From: JAYOFM01 sp038117225
GTDB lineage: Bacteria > Pseudomonadota > Alphaproteobacteria > Rhodospirillales > Casp-alpha2
Direction: 5' to 3'
Length of the DNA: 15,450 bases
NCBI GenBank assembly: GCA_038117225.1
Contig: JAYOFM010000093.1
Location: 1 to 15,450 of the forward strand
The notes beneath the pieces were generated by a model, which saw only the letters and a program-made list of their open reading frames with translations, searched no databases and was not told where the DNA came from. Of this stretch, positions 1-6,812 are shown piece after piece. The position numbers and the translations under genes were made by a program. The first letter of the stretch is position 1. Each line of letters opens with the position of its first letter.

Positions 1-77
1 AGTGCGTCCAATTACAACAGTCGGTTTGAAATCCGCGCGCGGCCGGATTCGGAAGCCGCTAATCGACGCCGCGACCC

Positions 78-428
78 TTAAGTGCCCGACGCGCCATCCT
101 CGACGGCCATCGCCAACAGCACGCTGGACAGTGACTTGCCGTGGCGGTCTAGGCGCAGGTTACGGTTGACGCCGCCGGCCAAGGCCCCTTCGAGCAGGAA
201 ATTGAGGGTGCCGAGGTTGGGCAGTTCGTAGCGGGTGACGCGGGTGACGCCCAGCGGTTTGAACAGGGCTTCGACGCGCGCCGCCGTGGCGTGTTCAAGC
301 AGCAGCAGAAAGTCGTCCAGGTCGTGCGCGATCAGCGAAATATTCGAGATGTCGCCTTTGTCGCCAGCGCGGGCGTGGGCGATGTCGTGAAAAATGCGCG
401 GGTGGTTGGCGGCGCTGTCAGAGCTCAT
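78..428 (-). CDS. AtuA-C-like small protein (partner of DUF1446 protein)
   Basis: A 116-residue protein matching the C-terminal ferredoxin-fold-like domain found after the DUF1446 region of acyclic terpene utilisation protein AtuA. The signature is the N-terminal run DIAHARAGDKGDISNIS at about residues 15-31, followed by the conserved stretch around LPNLGTLNFLLEGALAGG (about 69-86). In many AtuA relatives this domain is fused to the large one; here it is a separate gene whose ATG lies 11 bases inside the 3' end of the large gene, with a GGAG eight bases upstream. It is therefore probably translated by coupling and forms a complex with the large protein. The biochemical role of the family is not well established. 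It is the last gene of the minus-strand operon. Confidence 0.85.
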   Translation of the reverse strand: MSSDSAANHPRIFHDIAHARAGDKGDISNISLIAHDLDDFLLLLEHATAARVEALFKPLGVTRVTRYELPNLGTLNFLLEGALAGGVNRNLRLDRHGKSLSSVLLAMAVEDGASGT

Positions 429-1779
429 CGAGAGACTCCACCAGAGTCATGCGCGGCGCCACCAGATGGCGCTCGACCAGCATCGAGTCCGTATTCAATT
501 CCGGTGTTACGTGACGGCGCACGCCGCCGCCGCCGGCCGGCCCATTGAGATACAGCGCCTCCACCTCGGCCATGGCCGCGTCGACCACATCTCGGTGGTC
601 GGCGCGGGCGGCAAGGCGCAGTCGCACCTCGACCGGTTCGGGCGCGTCGGCGGGTGTCGCCGCGCCGGCCAAACTGGTCAGGCCGATCAGGCTGGTCTCG
701 AACGCCAGCGCGCCGCCGAAGGGGGCCAGACGCTCGGCGATGATGCTTTCCGCCAGCCGGCCGCGCGCCACCGCTCCGGGGCCGCCGTAGGAAATGCCGG
801 CCTCGCCCCTGAAACCGCCGGCGCGGCACACGGTGACCTTAAGTGTGTCCGGCCGCGCGTGGCCGCGCGCGCCCGATACGAAGACCCGGTCTGGCCCGGC
901 CTCGGCGACGTGGACCTTGGTCAGGTCGAGAATGACGTCCGGCGTCAGATAGGCGGCCGGGTCGTGGATTTCATACAGCATCTGCTCCTTCACCGTGGCC
1001 AGGGTGACGGCGCCGCCGGTGCCCGGCGGCTTGGTGATGGCGGCGTCCCCGTCGGCGGAAACCTCGGCGATGGGGAAGCCGACGTGGGCGAGGTCGGGAA
1101 TATCCTTTGGTCCCGGGTCGGCGAAGTAGCCGCCGGTGACCTGCGCCGCGCATTCCAACAGGTGGCCGACGAGGGTGCCCGCCGCCAGCCGGTCCCAATC
1201 ATCCCAGGCCCAATCGAGGCAATGGACCAACGGCCCAAGCGCGAGGGACGGGTCGGCGACGCGACCGGTGACCACGACGTCAGCGCCGGCGTCCAGCGCC
1301 TCGGCAATGGTGCCGGCGCCCAGATAGGCGTTGGCGGCGGCCGGCGGGTTGTCGCTGTCGCCACCGACGGTCATACGGGCATCGCCGCCGGCCGCCAGCA
1401 GATCGTCCCCCTCGACGATGCCGACCCTGATCCGTCCGAGCCCGAGATCGCTTGCGAGACGCAGCACCTCGGCGGCGGCGCCGCGCGGATTGGCGGCGCC
1501 GAAATTGCCGACGATGCGAATGCCCGCCTCGTGGGATTTCGCCAACGACGTTTCAAGAAATGCGCGCAGCCGCGATGAATACCCGGCGTCGGGGTCGGCG
1601 TGGCGTGCCAACTGCGCATCGGCCAGGGTGCGCTCGGCCAGCATCTCGTACATCAGGAAGGCTGGGCGTGGCGATGCGGCCAAAGCATCCACCACCGGTC
1701 CAGCGCCATCCGTGCGGTCGCCCGAAAAGCCAGCGCCGGCACCGATGTCGACGGCCGGCGTGAAGCCCTCGGCGCTCAC
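418..1779 (-). CDS. AtuA-like DUF1446 family protein (acyl/CoA-pathway enzyme of unknown reaction)
   Basis: A 453-residue acyclic-terpene-utilisation AtuA / DUF1446 family protein. The N-terminus carries the family's glycine-rich GAGAGFSGDR (about residues 13-22), followed by MYEMLAERTLADAQ, VGNFGAANPRGAA, and the long conserved block with GTIAEALDAGADVVVTGRVAD. AtuA family members sit in acyclic terpene, leucine/isovalerate and related acid catabolism operons, but the reaction is not settled. The frame stays open to position 2022, but the start chosen is GTG at 1779: it overlaps the TGA of the upstream methyltransferase gene (GTGA) and places the glycine motif at the usual distance from the N-terminus. 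A longer N-terminus would be arginine-rich shadow sequence. The ribosome site is weak (AAGAGA), consistent with translational coupling. The 3' end overlaps the small AtuA-C-like gene. Confidence 0.88.
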   Translation of the reverse strand: MSAEGFTPAVDIGAGAGFSGDRTDGAGPVVDALAASPRPAFLMYEMLAERTLADAQLARHADPDAGYSSRLRAFLETSLAKSHEAGIRIVGNFGAANPRGAAAEVLRLASDLGLGRIRVGIVEGDDLLAAGGDARMTVGGDSDNPPAAANAYLGAGTIAEALDAGADVVVTGRVADPSLALGPLVHCLDWAWDDWDRLAAGTLVGHLLECAAQVTGGYFADPGPKDIPDLAHVGFPIAEVSADGDAAITKPPGTGGAVTLATVKEQMLYEIHDPAAYLTPDVILDLTKVHVAEAGPDRVFVSGARGHARPDTLKVTVCRAGGFRGEAGISYGGPGAVARGRLAESIIAERLAPFGGALAFETSLIGLTSLAGAATPADAPEPVEVRLRLAARADHRDVVDAAMAEVEALYLNGPAGGGGVRRHVTPELNTDSMLVERHLVAPRMTLVESLDEL

Positions 1780-2474
1780 GCCGCGTCTCTTGGCGCCAGC
1801 ACGGCGATGAAATTTGCGCTCCATATTTCCGGCGGCTCGCTCAACGTTGCGGACAGAAATCGATGGATCAGGTTTTCGGCGACGCGCCGGAAGCGGCTGC
1901 CGCGCCGTTGCCCGAGCGTCGTCAGGCAATCGTAGCCGGCGGCGACGGCGATCTGCTCCAGGCTCTTCGGCGTGTAAGCGGCCTTGTGGGTGAGGTCGGA
2001 AAACTGATGCTGCGCCCCCCACGGCGATGACAGGTTGGGCACACGGATGACCAGGCGCCCGCCCGGCGCCAGCACCGCGGCGACGGCGACGAGCAGCGCC
2101 ATGCCTTCCGCGACGGTGAAGTGCTCAAACACGTCGAGCATGAACACTCGGTCATAGCGTTCATCGTTGCATGCCGCCTGTCGTAGGAACTCGGCGGCGT
2201 CGGTGATGTGGACATCTCCGCGAAGGGTCTCCGGCAGCACCCGGACGAGTTTTTCGTCGACGTCGAGGCCGCTCAGCGCGCTGACGCCCTTCTGGCGCAG
2301 ATAGAGCAGGAACTGTCCGGTGCCGCAGCCGATTTCCAGCATGCGATGGTTGCTCTCGCAGGCGGCGGGCCGCCAGCACTCGCGGTCGAACCAGCGAATG
2401 TGTTTCTGCTTGAGGGCTGGCGTCGCGTAATCCCGGAAGACATCATAACTGGCGTGCAGCCGGTCGGTGCTCAT
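1776..2474 (-). CDS. class I SAM-dependent methyltransferase
   Basis: A 232-residue soluble methyltransferase of the Methyltransf_11/23 type. Motif I is LEIGCGTGQF (residues 46-55), with the acidic residue at the end of strand 2 in GLDVDE (D71 or D73), motif IV-like MLDVFEHF (112-119) and post-motif LAPGGRLVIRVPN (135-147). The later segment QFSDLTHKAAYTPKSL (157-172) resembles a region seen in methyltransferases acting on glycans or small acids, so the acceptor is uncertain. Its ATG overlaps the TGA of the upstream FAD oxidoreductase (ATGA) and is preceded by GGAGG seven bases away; its own TGA overlaps the GTG of the AtuA-like gene. It is thus an integral operon member. A methyltransferase between redox genes of a catabolic operon is unusual; it may modify the substrate or a pathway intermediate. 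Confidence 0.85.
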   Translation of the reverse strand: MSTDRLHASYDVFRDYATPALKQKHIRWFDRECWRPAACESNHRMLEIGCGTGQFLLYLRQKGVSALSGLDVDEKLVRVLPETLRGDVHITDAAEFLRQAACNDERYDRVFMLDVFEHFTVAEGMALLVAVAAVLAPGGRLVIRVPNLSSPWGAQHQFSDLTHKAAYTPKSLEQIAVAAGYDCLTTLGQRRGSRFRRVAENLIHRFLSATLSEPPEIWSANFIAVLAPRDAA

Positions 2475-3619
2475 GCCGCGTCCTCCGCCGGCGTGGCGCC
2501 GAACCGGTCAATGCGGAAGGCGTCGAGGGGCAGATCGGTGGCGCCTTTGGTGATCAGGTCGGCGGTGACCCGGCCGACGACCGGGCCCAACTGAAAGCCG
2601 TGACCGCAGAAGCCGAAGCTGTGAAAGGCGTTCTCTTCCGTCTGGCTCGGTCCGATGACCGGCAGGACATCCGGCGTCTCACCCTCGATCCCGGCCCAGG
2701 CACGGACGATGGTTGCCGTCGCTATGATGGGGAAAATCGTCACGGCGGTGCGCGCGCTTTCGCCCAGCGCGGTCATGTCGACGGTGGTCCGATTGGTCGC
2801 CGGATCGGCGGTTCCCCGGTGTCCGCCGCCGACCATGACGGTGCCGTTGGCGAACTGCTTGAAGCTCAGCGAGCGGCCGGCGGCGCCGACCACGGGGCCG
2901 CAGAACGGCGCCATGCGGGCGGTGATCATCAGCATGAAGGCCTCCGCCGACAGCGTCACCGGCTCGCCCAGCTGCGCCGCCATGTCGGCGCCCCAGGCGC
3001 CGGCGCAGTTGACCAGCACCGGCGCCTCGATGACACCGTCGCTGGTGCTGATCGTCCAGGTGGTGCCGCGGCGATGAAGGTGCTGCACGCGCACGCCCTC
3101 TCGGATTTCGACACCGAGCGCACGCGCCTTGTCGGCGAAGGCCCGGGTGGTGTGGAACGGGCTGGCGTGGCCGTCACCAGCGACATGGATGCCACCGACG
3201 CAGTGCGGCGCCACGGCCGGCAGCAGGCCGTGCAGGGTCTCGCGGTCGATAATCTGTTCATGGCCGAAGCCGAGAGCCTGCAAGTGGGCGACGCGCTGGC
3301 GTTGCGTGTCCAGTTCGGCTTCGGTCTCAGCCACCTTGACCTGGCCCGAGGCCTCGAAGCGGCAGTCGCCATCGACCAGGTCATTGATGGTCTGCCACAT
3401 CTCCCATGATGCCTGAGCCAGCGGTATTTCGGCGACATGGCGGCCGAGCCGGCGCACGCCGCCGGCGTTGACGCCCGAGGCATGCCGCGCGACGTGGTCC
3501 TTCTCCACCACGATGACGTTTAACCCGCGGAGGGCCAGTTGCAGCGCCGCCGAACAGCCGTGCAGACCGCCGCCGATAATGGCGACGTCGGTGGTCGATA
3601 CGGGACCAGGACCGTTCAA
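2471..3619 (-). CDS. FAD-dependent oxidoreductase, DAO family (opine/sarcosine/hydroxyproline oxidase beta-subunit type)
   Basis: A 382-residue flavoprotein of the D-amino acid oxidase fold (DAO, PF01266 type). The FAD ADP-binding motif is IIGGGLHG (14-21) followed by the acidic strand end VVEKD (about 37-41). The C-terminus carries the family's HSFGFCGHGFQLGPVVGR region, which contacts the flavin. Closest recognisable types are the catalytic beta subunits of octopine/nopaline oxidase, D-hydroxyproline dehydrogenase and sarcosine oxidase, which remove hydride from a C-N bond and release imine or aldehyde plus amine. The only reasonable start is TTG at 3619, overlapping the TGA of the preceding alpha-type subunit (TTGA), with GAGG seven bases upstream. 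Direct adjacency to the alpha-type and [2Fe-2S] genes supports one enzyme complex. The substrate is unknown. Confidence 0.87.
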   Translation of the reverse strand: MNGPGPVSTTDVAIIGGGLHGCSAALQLALRGLNVIVVEKDHVARHASGVNAGGVRRLGRHVAEIPLAQASWEMWQTINDLVDGDCRFEASGQVKVAETEAELDTQRQRVAHLQALGFGHEQIIDRETLHGLLPAVAPHCVGGIHVAGDGHASPFHTTRAFADKARALGVEIREGVRVQHLHRRGTTWTISTSDGVIEAPVLVNCAGAWGADMAAQLGEPVTLSAEAFMLMITARMAPFCGPVVGAAGRSLSFKQFANGTVMVGGGHRGTADPATNRTTVDMTALGESARTAVTIFPIIATATIVRAWAGIEGETPDVLPVIGPSQTEENAFHSFGFCGHGFQLGPVVGRVTADLITKGATDLPLDAFRIDRFGATPAEDAA

Positions 3620-5055
3620 TGGTTGTCCTCGCTATAACCGGTTTCCGCGTGCAGTTCGGCCAGTTCCGATAACCGCAGCGGTTTGATCGGCGGGCGTCGC
3701 CGATAATCACCCACGTCATGTGGGTCGCGGTCGGTTTCGGTGGCGATGATCTCGGTCACCGTCAGTGCGCACTGGCGGCCCTGGCACGGGCCCATGCCGG
3801 CGCGGCAAAAAGCTTTTAGTTGATTGGGGCCGACGCAGCCATCGGCGACGGCGGCGCGGATCTGGCCGGCGGTGATTTCCTCGCAGCGACAGACGACGGT
3901 GTCGTCGTCCTGAGGCACGCGGAACGCCGCCGGCGGCGCGAACAGGATGTCGAGGAACGGCCGCACCATCAGTTCCGTTTTAATATCCCGTTGCGGTGCC
4001 GCGGCCAGCCGGTCGTGGGTGGCGTGATCGATACGGTCGAGCCGGTCGAGCACATCCAGCGCCGCCAGCCGGCCCTTGGCGATCGCCGCGACGGCGCCGG
4101 CGACGCGGCCGCCATCGCCGGCCACATGAATGCCGTCGACACTGCTGGCGCCCCAGGCGTCGGTGACCACCATCCAGCAATGCTGCCAGGCGTCCCAAGC
4201 GTGTTCCAAGCCGGCGGCGCGGCTCAGGTTGACGTTGGGCGCGACACCCTGGTGCAGGAACACCTGCGCCGCTTCCATGGTGCCGCCGGTTTTCGTCGTG
4301 CGGTATGTGACGGTCTTCATGTCATCGCTGGTGGCGTCGATGCGCAGGTCGGTGACATTCTTCACGTGCTGGACGCCGGCGGCCTTGATCTGCTTGAGGT
4401 AAGCGAGCCCGCGTTTGAGATGATCGCCGGCCCGCCAAGCCTGCGGCAGCAGCCACGCCGCGCCCCGGTATTGCGCGCGCGGCGTGGTGTCGAGCAGGGC
4501 GCGCACCCGCACCCCGGCTTTCACATATTGGGCGACCACCAGATACAGCAGCGGGCCGGTGCCGGCGAAAATGGCGCCGTCGGCGGCGAGGCAGCTGCTT
4601 TTCAACATGATCTGCGCCGCGCCCGCGGTCATCACGCCGGGCAGGGTCCAGCCTGGAATCGGGAATGGCCGCTCCTGGGCGCCGGTGGCGATGATCACCG
4701 CATCGGCGCCGATCAGGTGCGCGCAGCCATCGACGGAGACGCCGACTTCGCAACGGGGCACGTGGGCGTCCTCATTGCCGCCGCTCAATTGCCAGACGGC
4801 GGCGCCGGGGACGTAATCGACGGCGGCGGCGCGCAGGGCGCGGACGAGGTCGAAGCCGTCGGCATATTCGTCACCCAGCACGTCAGGGCCGGTGCCCGGA
4901 CGTTCGATACTGCGGTAGATCTGGCCACCCGGCATTGCCTGCTCGTCGAGCACCAGCACCGACAGGCCGTCGGCGCCGGCATCGGCCAAGGTCGTCGCGG
5001 CGGCCATGCCGGCGGGGCCGGCGCCGATGACCACGACATCGTAGCGGCGCTTCAC
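3616..5055 (-). CDS. NAD(P)/FAD-dependent oxidoreductase with C-terminal BFD-like [2Fe-2S] domain (OoxA/HcnB type)
   Basis: A 479-residue flavoprotein with two dinucleotide-binding motifs: IGAGPAGM at residues 10-17 and a second GTGPL at about 165-169 within a pyridine-nucleotide-disulfide-reductase-like fold; HVAGDG (about 310-315) is the second FAD contact. The C-terminal region has the BFD-like pattern C389-x-C391 followed by C417 and C424, plus C407 and C429, in the context CRCEE ... FCRAGMGPCQGRQC, typical of octopine oxidase A, HcnB and hydroxyproline dehydrogenase alpha subunits. The family role is electron transfer from the DAO-type subunit via FAD and Fe-S to the respiratory chain. 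The frame is open to 5136, but GTG at 5055 is chosen: GGAGG lies seven bases upstream, it overlaps the TGA of the [2Fe-2S] gene (GTGA), and it puts the FAD motif at the extreme N-terminus. Confidence 0.9.
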   Translation of the reverse strand: MKRRYDVVVIGAGPAGMAAATTLADAGADGLSVLVLDEQAMPGGQIYRSIERPGTGPDVLGDEYADGFDLVRALRAAAVDYVPGAAVWQLSGGNEDAHVPRCEVGVSVDGCAHLIGADAVIIATGAQERPFPIPGWTLPGVMTAGAAQIMLKSSCLAADGAIFAGTGPLLYLVVAQYVKAGVRVRALLDTTPRAQYRGAAWLLPQAWRAGDHLKRGLAYLKQIKAAGVQHVKNVTDLRIDATSDDMKTVTYRTTKTGGTMEAAQVFLHQGVAPNVNLSRAAGLEHAWDAWQHCWMVVTDAWGASSVDGIHVAGDGGRVAGAVAAIAKGRLAALDVLDRLDRIDHATHDRLAAAPQRDIKTELMVRPFLDILFAPPAAFRVPQDDDTVVCRCEEITAGQIRAAVADGCVGPNQLKAFCRAGMGPCQGRQCALTVTEIIATETDRDPHDVGDYRRRPPIKPLRLSELAELHAETGYSEDNH

Positions 5056-5363
5056 GACGGGACCTCCGTGACCATGATTTCGGGGGCGCCTTGTTGTGGC
5101 GCGACGGTCATGCCGTCGCGCACCTCGACCATGCAAGCCTGTTGGTTGGCCTCGCCGTCAATAACCATCAGACAATCGAAGCATATTCCCATCATGCAGT
5201 AGGCTGCCCGCGCCGCGCCCGATTGCGGCGTCGTCCGCATCGTCGTGATGTCACAGCCGAGCAGGGCGGCGGCGACGCTGATGCCGGCCGGTACCGAAAG
5301 CTCCCGGCCGTCGAAGCGGATGGTGATCATCTGCCGTTCTTCGCCGGCAACATCAGTGAACAT
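5052..5363 (-). CDS. (2Fe-2S)-binding protein, small subunit of amine/opine-type dehydrogenase
   Basis: A 103-residue ferredoxin-like subunit. The cluster motif reads CMMGICFDC followed twelve residues later by another cysteine (ANQQAC), giving C-x4-C-x2-C-x12-C, the plant-type [2Fe-2S] arrangement found in HcnA and in the gamma subunits of hydroxyproline dehydrogenase and octopine oxidase. The sequence before it (FDGRELSVPAGISVAAALL) is the usual beta-grasp start. It is soluble and expected to pass electrons within the complex formed with the following FAD/[2Fe-2S] subunit and a DAO-type subunit. ATG at 5363 has GGAG eight bases upstream; an internal ATG at residue 12 is an alternative. The gene starts 17 bases after the upstream oxidoreductase stop and overlaps the next gene by 4 bases. 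Confidence 0.9.
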   Translation of the reverse strand: MFTDVAGEERQMITIRFDGRELSVPAGISVAAALLGCDITTMRTTPQSGAARAAYCMMGICFDCLMVIDGEANQQACMVEVRDGMTVAPQQGAPEIMVTEVPS

Positions 5364-5380
5364 GGTTGAGCTCCGCGTTC

Positions 5381-6481
5381 TTATTCATGGAATCGGCCGG
5401 CATTGAGCGGCGCGACATCGGGTGGCAGATGGCCAGCGGCGATGGCCGGTGCCATCACCGTGGCATGCACGGCGGCCAGGGTAACGCCGGAGTGGCCGGA
5501 CACCACGAACGCGCCCGGCAGCGTCGCCGACTGGTCATAGATCGGTAGTCCGTCCGGCGCCATCGGCCGGATCGCCGCCCATGAGCGCACGATGCGGGCG
5601 TTGGCGAGGAACGGAAACACACGTCGCGCCCGGTCGGCGATGGCGGCCATCACCGGGGCGCTGCTGTCGTCCTGGAAGCCGACGTCCTCGTGCGAGCCGC
5701 CAAGGAGCACGCCGCCCTCGGCCGTCTGTCGGACACCGGACAGGGGATAGGTTAAAAACGGCGATACCTTTTCCGTCACCATGATCTGGCCCTTCAGCGG
5801 TTCGATCGGCGCGTCGATGCCGACCATGGCGGCGAGTTTCTTGTTGCCGAGACCGGCGGCAATGATGATGCGCTCGGCATTGACTGGATCATGACCCCGC
5901 GAGCTCAGCATAAAGCCGTCGGCGGTCGGCGTGATGCTGTCGACCTGGGCGTCGGTGATCGCCTGGCCGCCCAGCTTGCGATAGCCGGCGTGCAGGGCGC
6001 GCAGTAGATTAAGCGGCCCGGCATGGCCGTCCTGCGGCGAGTAGGAGGCGCCAATGACTTCCTGGCCGAAACCGGGAATCAGGTCGCGCGCCGCCCTGGC
6101 GTCGAGCATCTCGAATTCGAAGGCACCGTTGGAATGGCCGCGCAGGGTTTCCAGCATGGTCTTGCGGGTTTCGAATTCGTGCTCAGTGAGGCACGGTTCC
6201 AATCCGCCCGGCCGGTGGTGATGCGGATCAATGCCGGTGAGGTCGGTCAATTCCGCCGCGAAATCGGCCCAGAGGTCGGCCGAACGCCGGGTCCAGGCGG
6301 CGTAGGCGGGGCTGTTGACACCCTTCGACTGCACCCACACGAGACCGAAGTTGCCGCGCGCCGCCCGGTGCGCCACATCGCCCTGGTCGACCAGGACCAC
6401 GTCGCGGCCATCGCGCCGCAGCCCATAGGCCAGGGCGGCGCCGAACATGCCGCCGCCGATGATCGCCACTTCCGCCCGCAT
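5381..6481 (-). CDS. FAD-dependent oxidoreductase, DAO family (first gene of operon)
   Basis: A 366-residue D-amino acid oxidase-fold flavoprotein. The FAD motif IIGGGMFG (7-14) stands at the N-terminus, followed by VVLVDQGD with the ribose-binding acidic residue. RAARGNFGLVWVQSKG (about 44-59) is the flavin-approach segment typical of the octopine-oxidase-B-like subset of DAO enzymes. The C-terminal VVSGHSGVTLAAVHA region is the second FAD contact. It oxidises a C-N bond by family expectation; the substrate is unknown. ATG at 6481 has GGAG six bases upstream and opens the operon. Together with the second DAO gene at 2471-3619, it gives the operon two catalytic-type subunits but only one set of electron-transfer subunits. 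It could work with those subunits or as a separate oxidase. Confidence 0.87.
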   Translation of the reverse strand: MRAEVAIIGGGMFGAALAYGLRRDGRDVVLVDQGDVAHRAARGNFGLVWVQSKGVNSPAYAAWTRRSADLWADFAAELTDLTGIDPHHHRPGGLEPCLTEHEFETRKTMLETLRGHSNGAFEFEMLDARAARDLIPGFGQEVIGASYSPQDGHAGPLNLLRALHAGYRKLGGQAITDAQVDSITPTADGFMLSSRGHDPVNAERIIIAAGLGNKKLAAMVGIDAPIEPLKGQIMVTEKVSPFLTYPLSGVRQTAEGGVLLGGSHEDVGFQDDSSAPVMAAIADRARRVFPFLANARIVRSWAAIRPMAPDGLPIYDQSATLPGAFVVSGHSGVTLAAVHATVMAPAIAAGHLPPDVAPLNAGRFHE

Positions 6482-6537
6482 GGTCGCTCCGTCCGCCCGG
6501 CGCGCCCACCGCCATGGCGGACGTCTCCCTGGCGATG

Positions 6538-6566
6538 ATCTTAACCGGCGTCACGGCGTCCGAAAA
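6538..6566 (-). promoter_or_regulatory. candidate promoter of the minus-strand oxidoreductase operon
   Basis: On the minus strand, TTTTCG (6566-6561) is followed after exactly 17 bases by TAAGAT (6543-6538), about 57 bases before the first start codon at 6481. The -10 hexamer matches the sigma-70 consensus at most positions; the -35 is poor. The position is suitable, but similar matches arise by chance, so this is tentative. Confidence 0.25.
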
Positions 6567-6594
6567 CCTCGTCCGGATCAAAATGCGTCGGTTG

Positions 6595-6621
6595 GCCCCA
6601 ATCATTGAGGGCGATTGGGGC
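6595..6621. repeat. perfect 9-base inverted repeat, candidate operator
   Basis: GCCCCAATC (6595-6603) is followed after a nine-base spacer by its exact reverse complement GATTGGGGC (6613-6621). It lies inside the divergent control region, 114 bases before the minus operon start codon and about 190 bases before soeA. Without an adjacent run of T on either strand it does not look like a terminator. A dimeric regulator binding site controlling one or both operons is the most likely reading. Confidence 0.5.
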
Positions 6622-6700
6622 TGGCATGATGACCCGCGATTGGCGATTTTGGCGCCGTGTTCGCAGGAGCAGCATAGAGCATCCCTCGAAACAGCGAATT

Positions 6701-6714
6701 TATCATTATTGATA
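6701..6714. promoter_or_regulatory. 14-base palindrome in the AT-rich soeA upstream region
   Basis: TATCA-TTAT-TGATA forms a five-base inverted repeat around a four-base centre, within the AT-rich segment about 100 bases upstream of soeA. Its TATCAT half also resembles a -10 element. It may be a regulator site or promoter part; AT-rich DNA makes short palindromes fairly common, so confidence is modest. Confidence 0.3.
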
Positions 6715-6812
6715 TGTTTTATTTCATTTTTGCACTATTTTGTTCATAGCGTGTTCGATGACAATGGGCTACGTTGCCGGATAATGCGGGGAATCGAGGG
6801 GTTCAGGGCGTC

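Larger units (their letters stand above)
6482..6812. promoter_or_regulatory. divergent intergenic control region between the amine-oxidase operon and soeABC
   Basis: This 331-base gene-free stretch separates the start codons of two divergent operons and must hold both promoters. Its right part (about 6697-6747) is markedly AT-rich compared with the surrounding GC-rich DNA, suiting a promoter for soeABC, although no clean -35/-10 pair with 17-base spacing is visible there. The left part carries a weak candidate promoter for the minus operon. Two symmetrical elements, listed separately, are candidate operators. A 100-codon open frame starting at 6514 crosses the region but shows no recognisable protein and no ribosome site, and is not accepted as a gene. 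Confidence 0.7.

Noticed and set aside
1..77. Possible terminator after the last gene of the minus operon (GCGGC/GCCGC pairing at 39-59 and palindrome CCGCGCGCGG at 33-42)
   Set aside because: Stems are only five bases or self-complementary without a following T run; no convincing terminator, and nothing else is seen in these 77 bases.
394..1578. Long plus-strand open frame (394 codons) opposite the AtuA-like gene
   Set aside because: Composition is Arg/Gly/Ala-rich, with no recognisable domain; it is the expected shadow of a GC-rich coding strand.
3820..5202. Plus-strand open frame of 460 codons opposite the FAD/[2Fe-2S] oxidoreductase
   Set aside because: The opposite strand encodes a clear flavoprotein with FAD and Fe-S motifs; the plus-strand product is low-complexity and unrecognisable.
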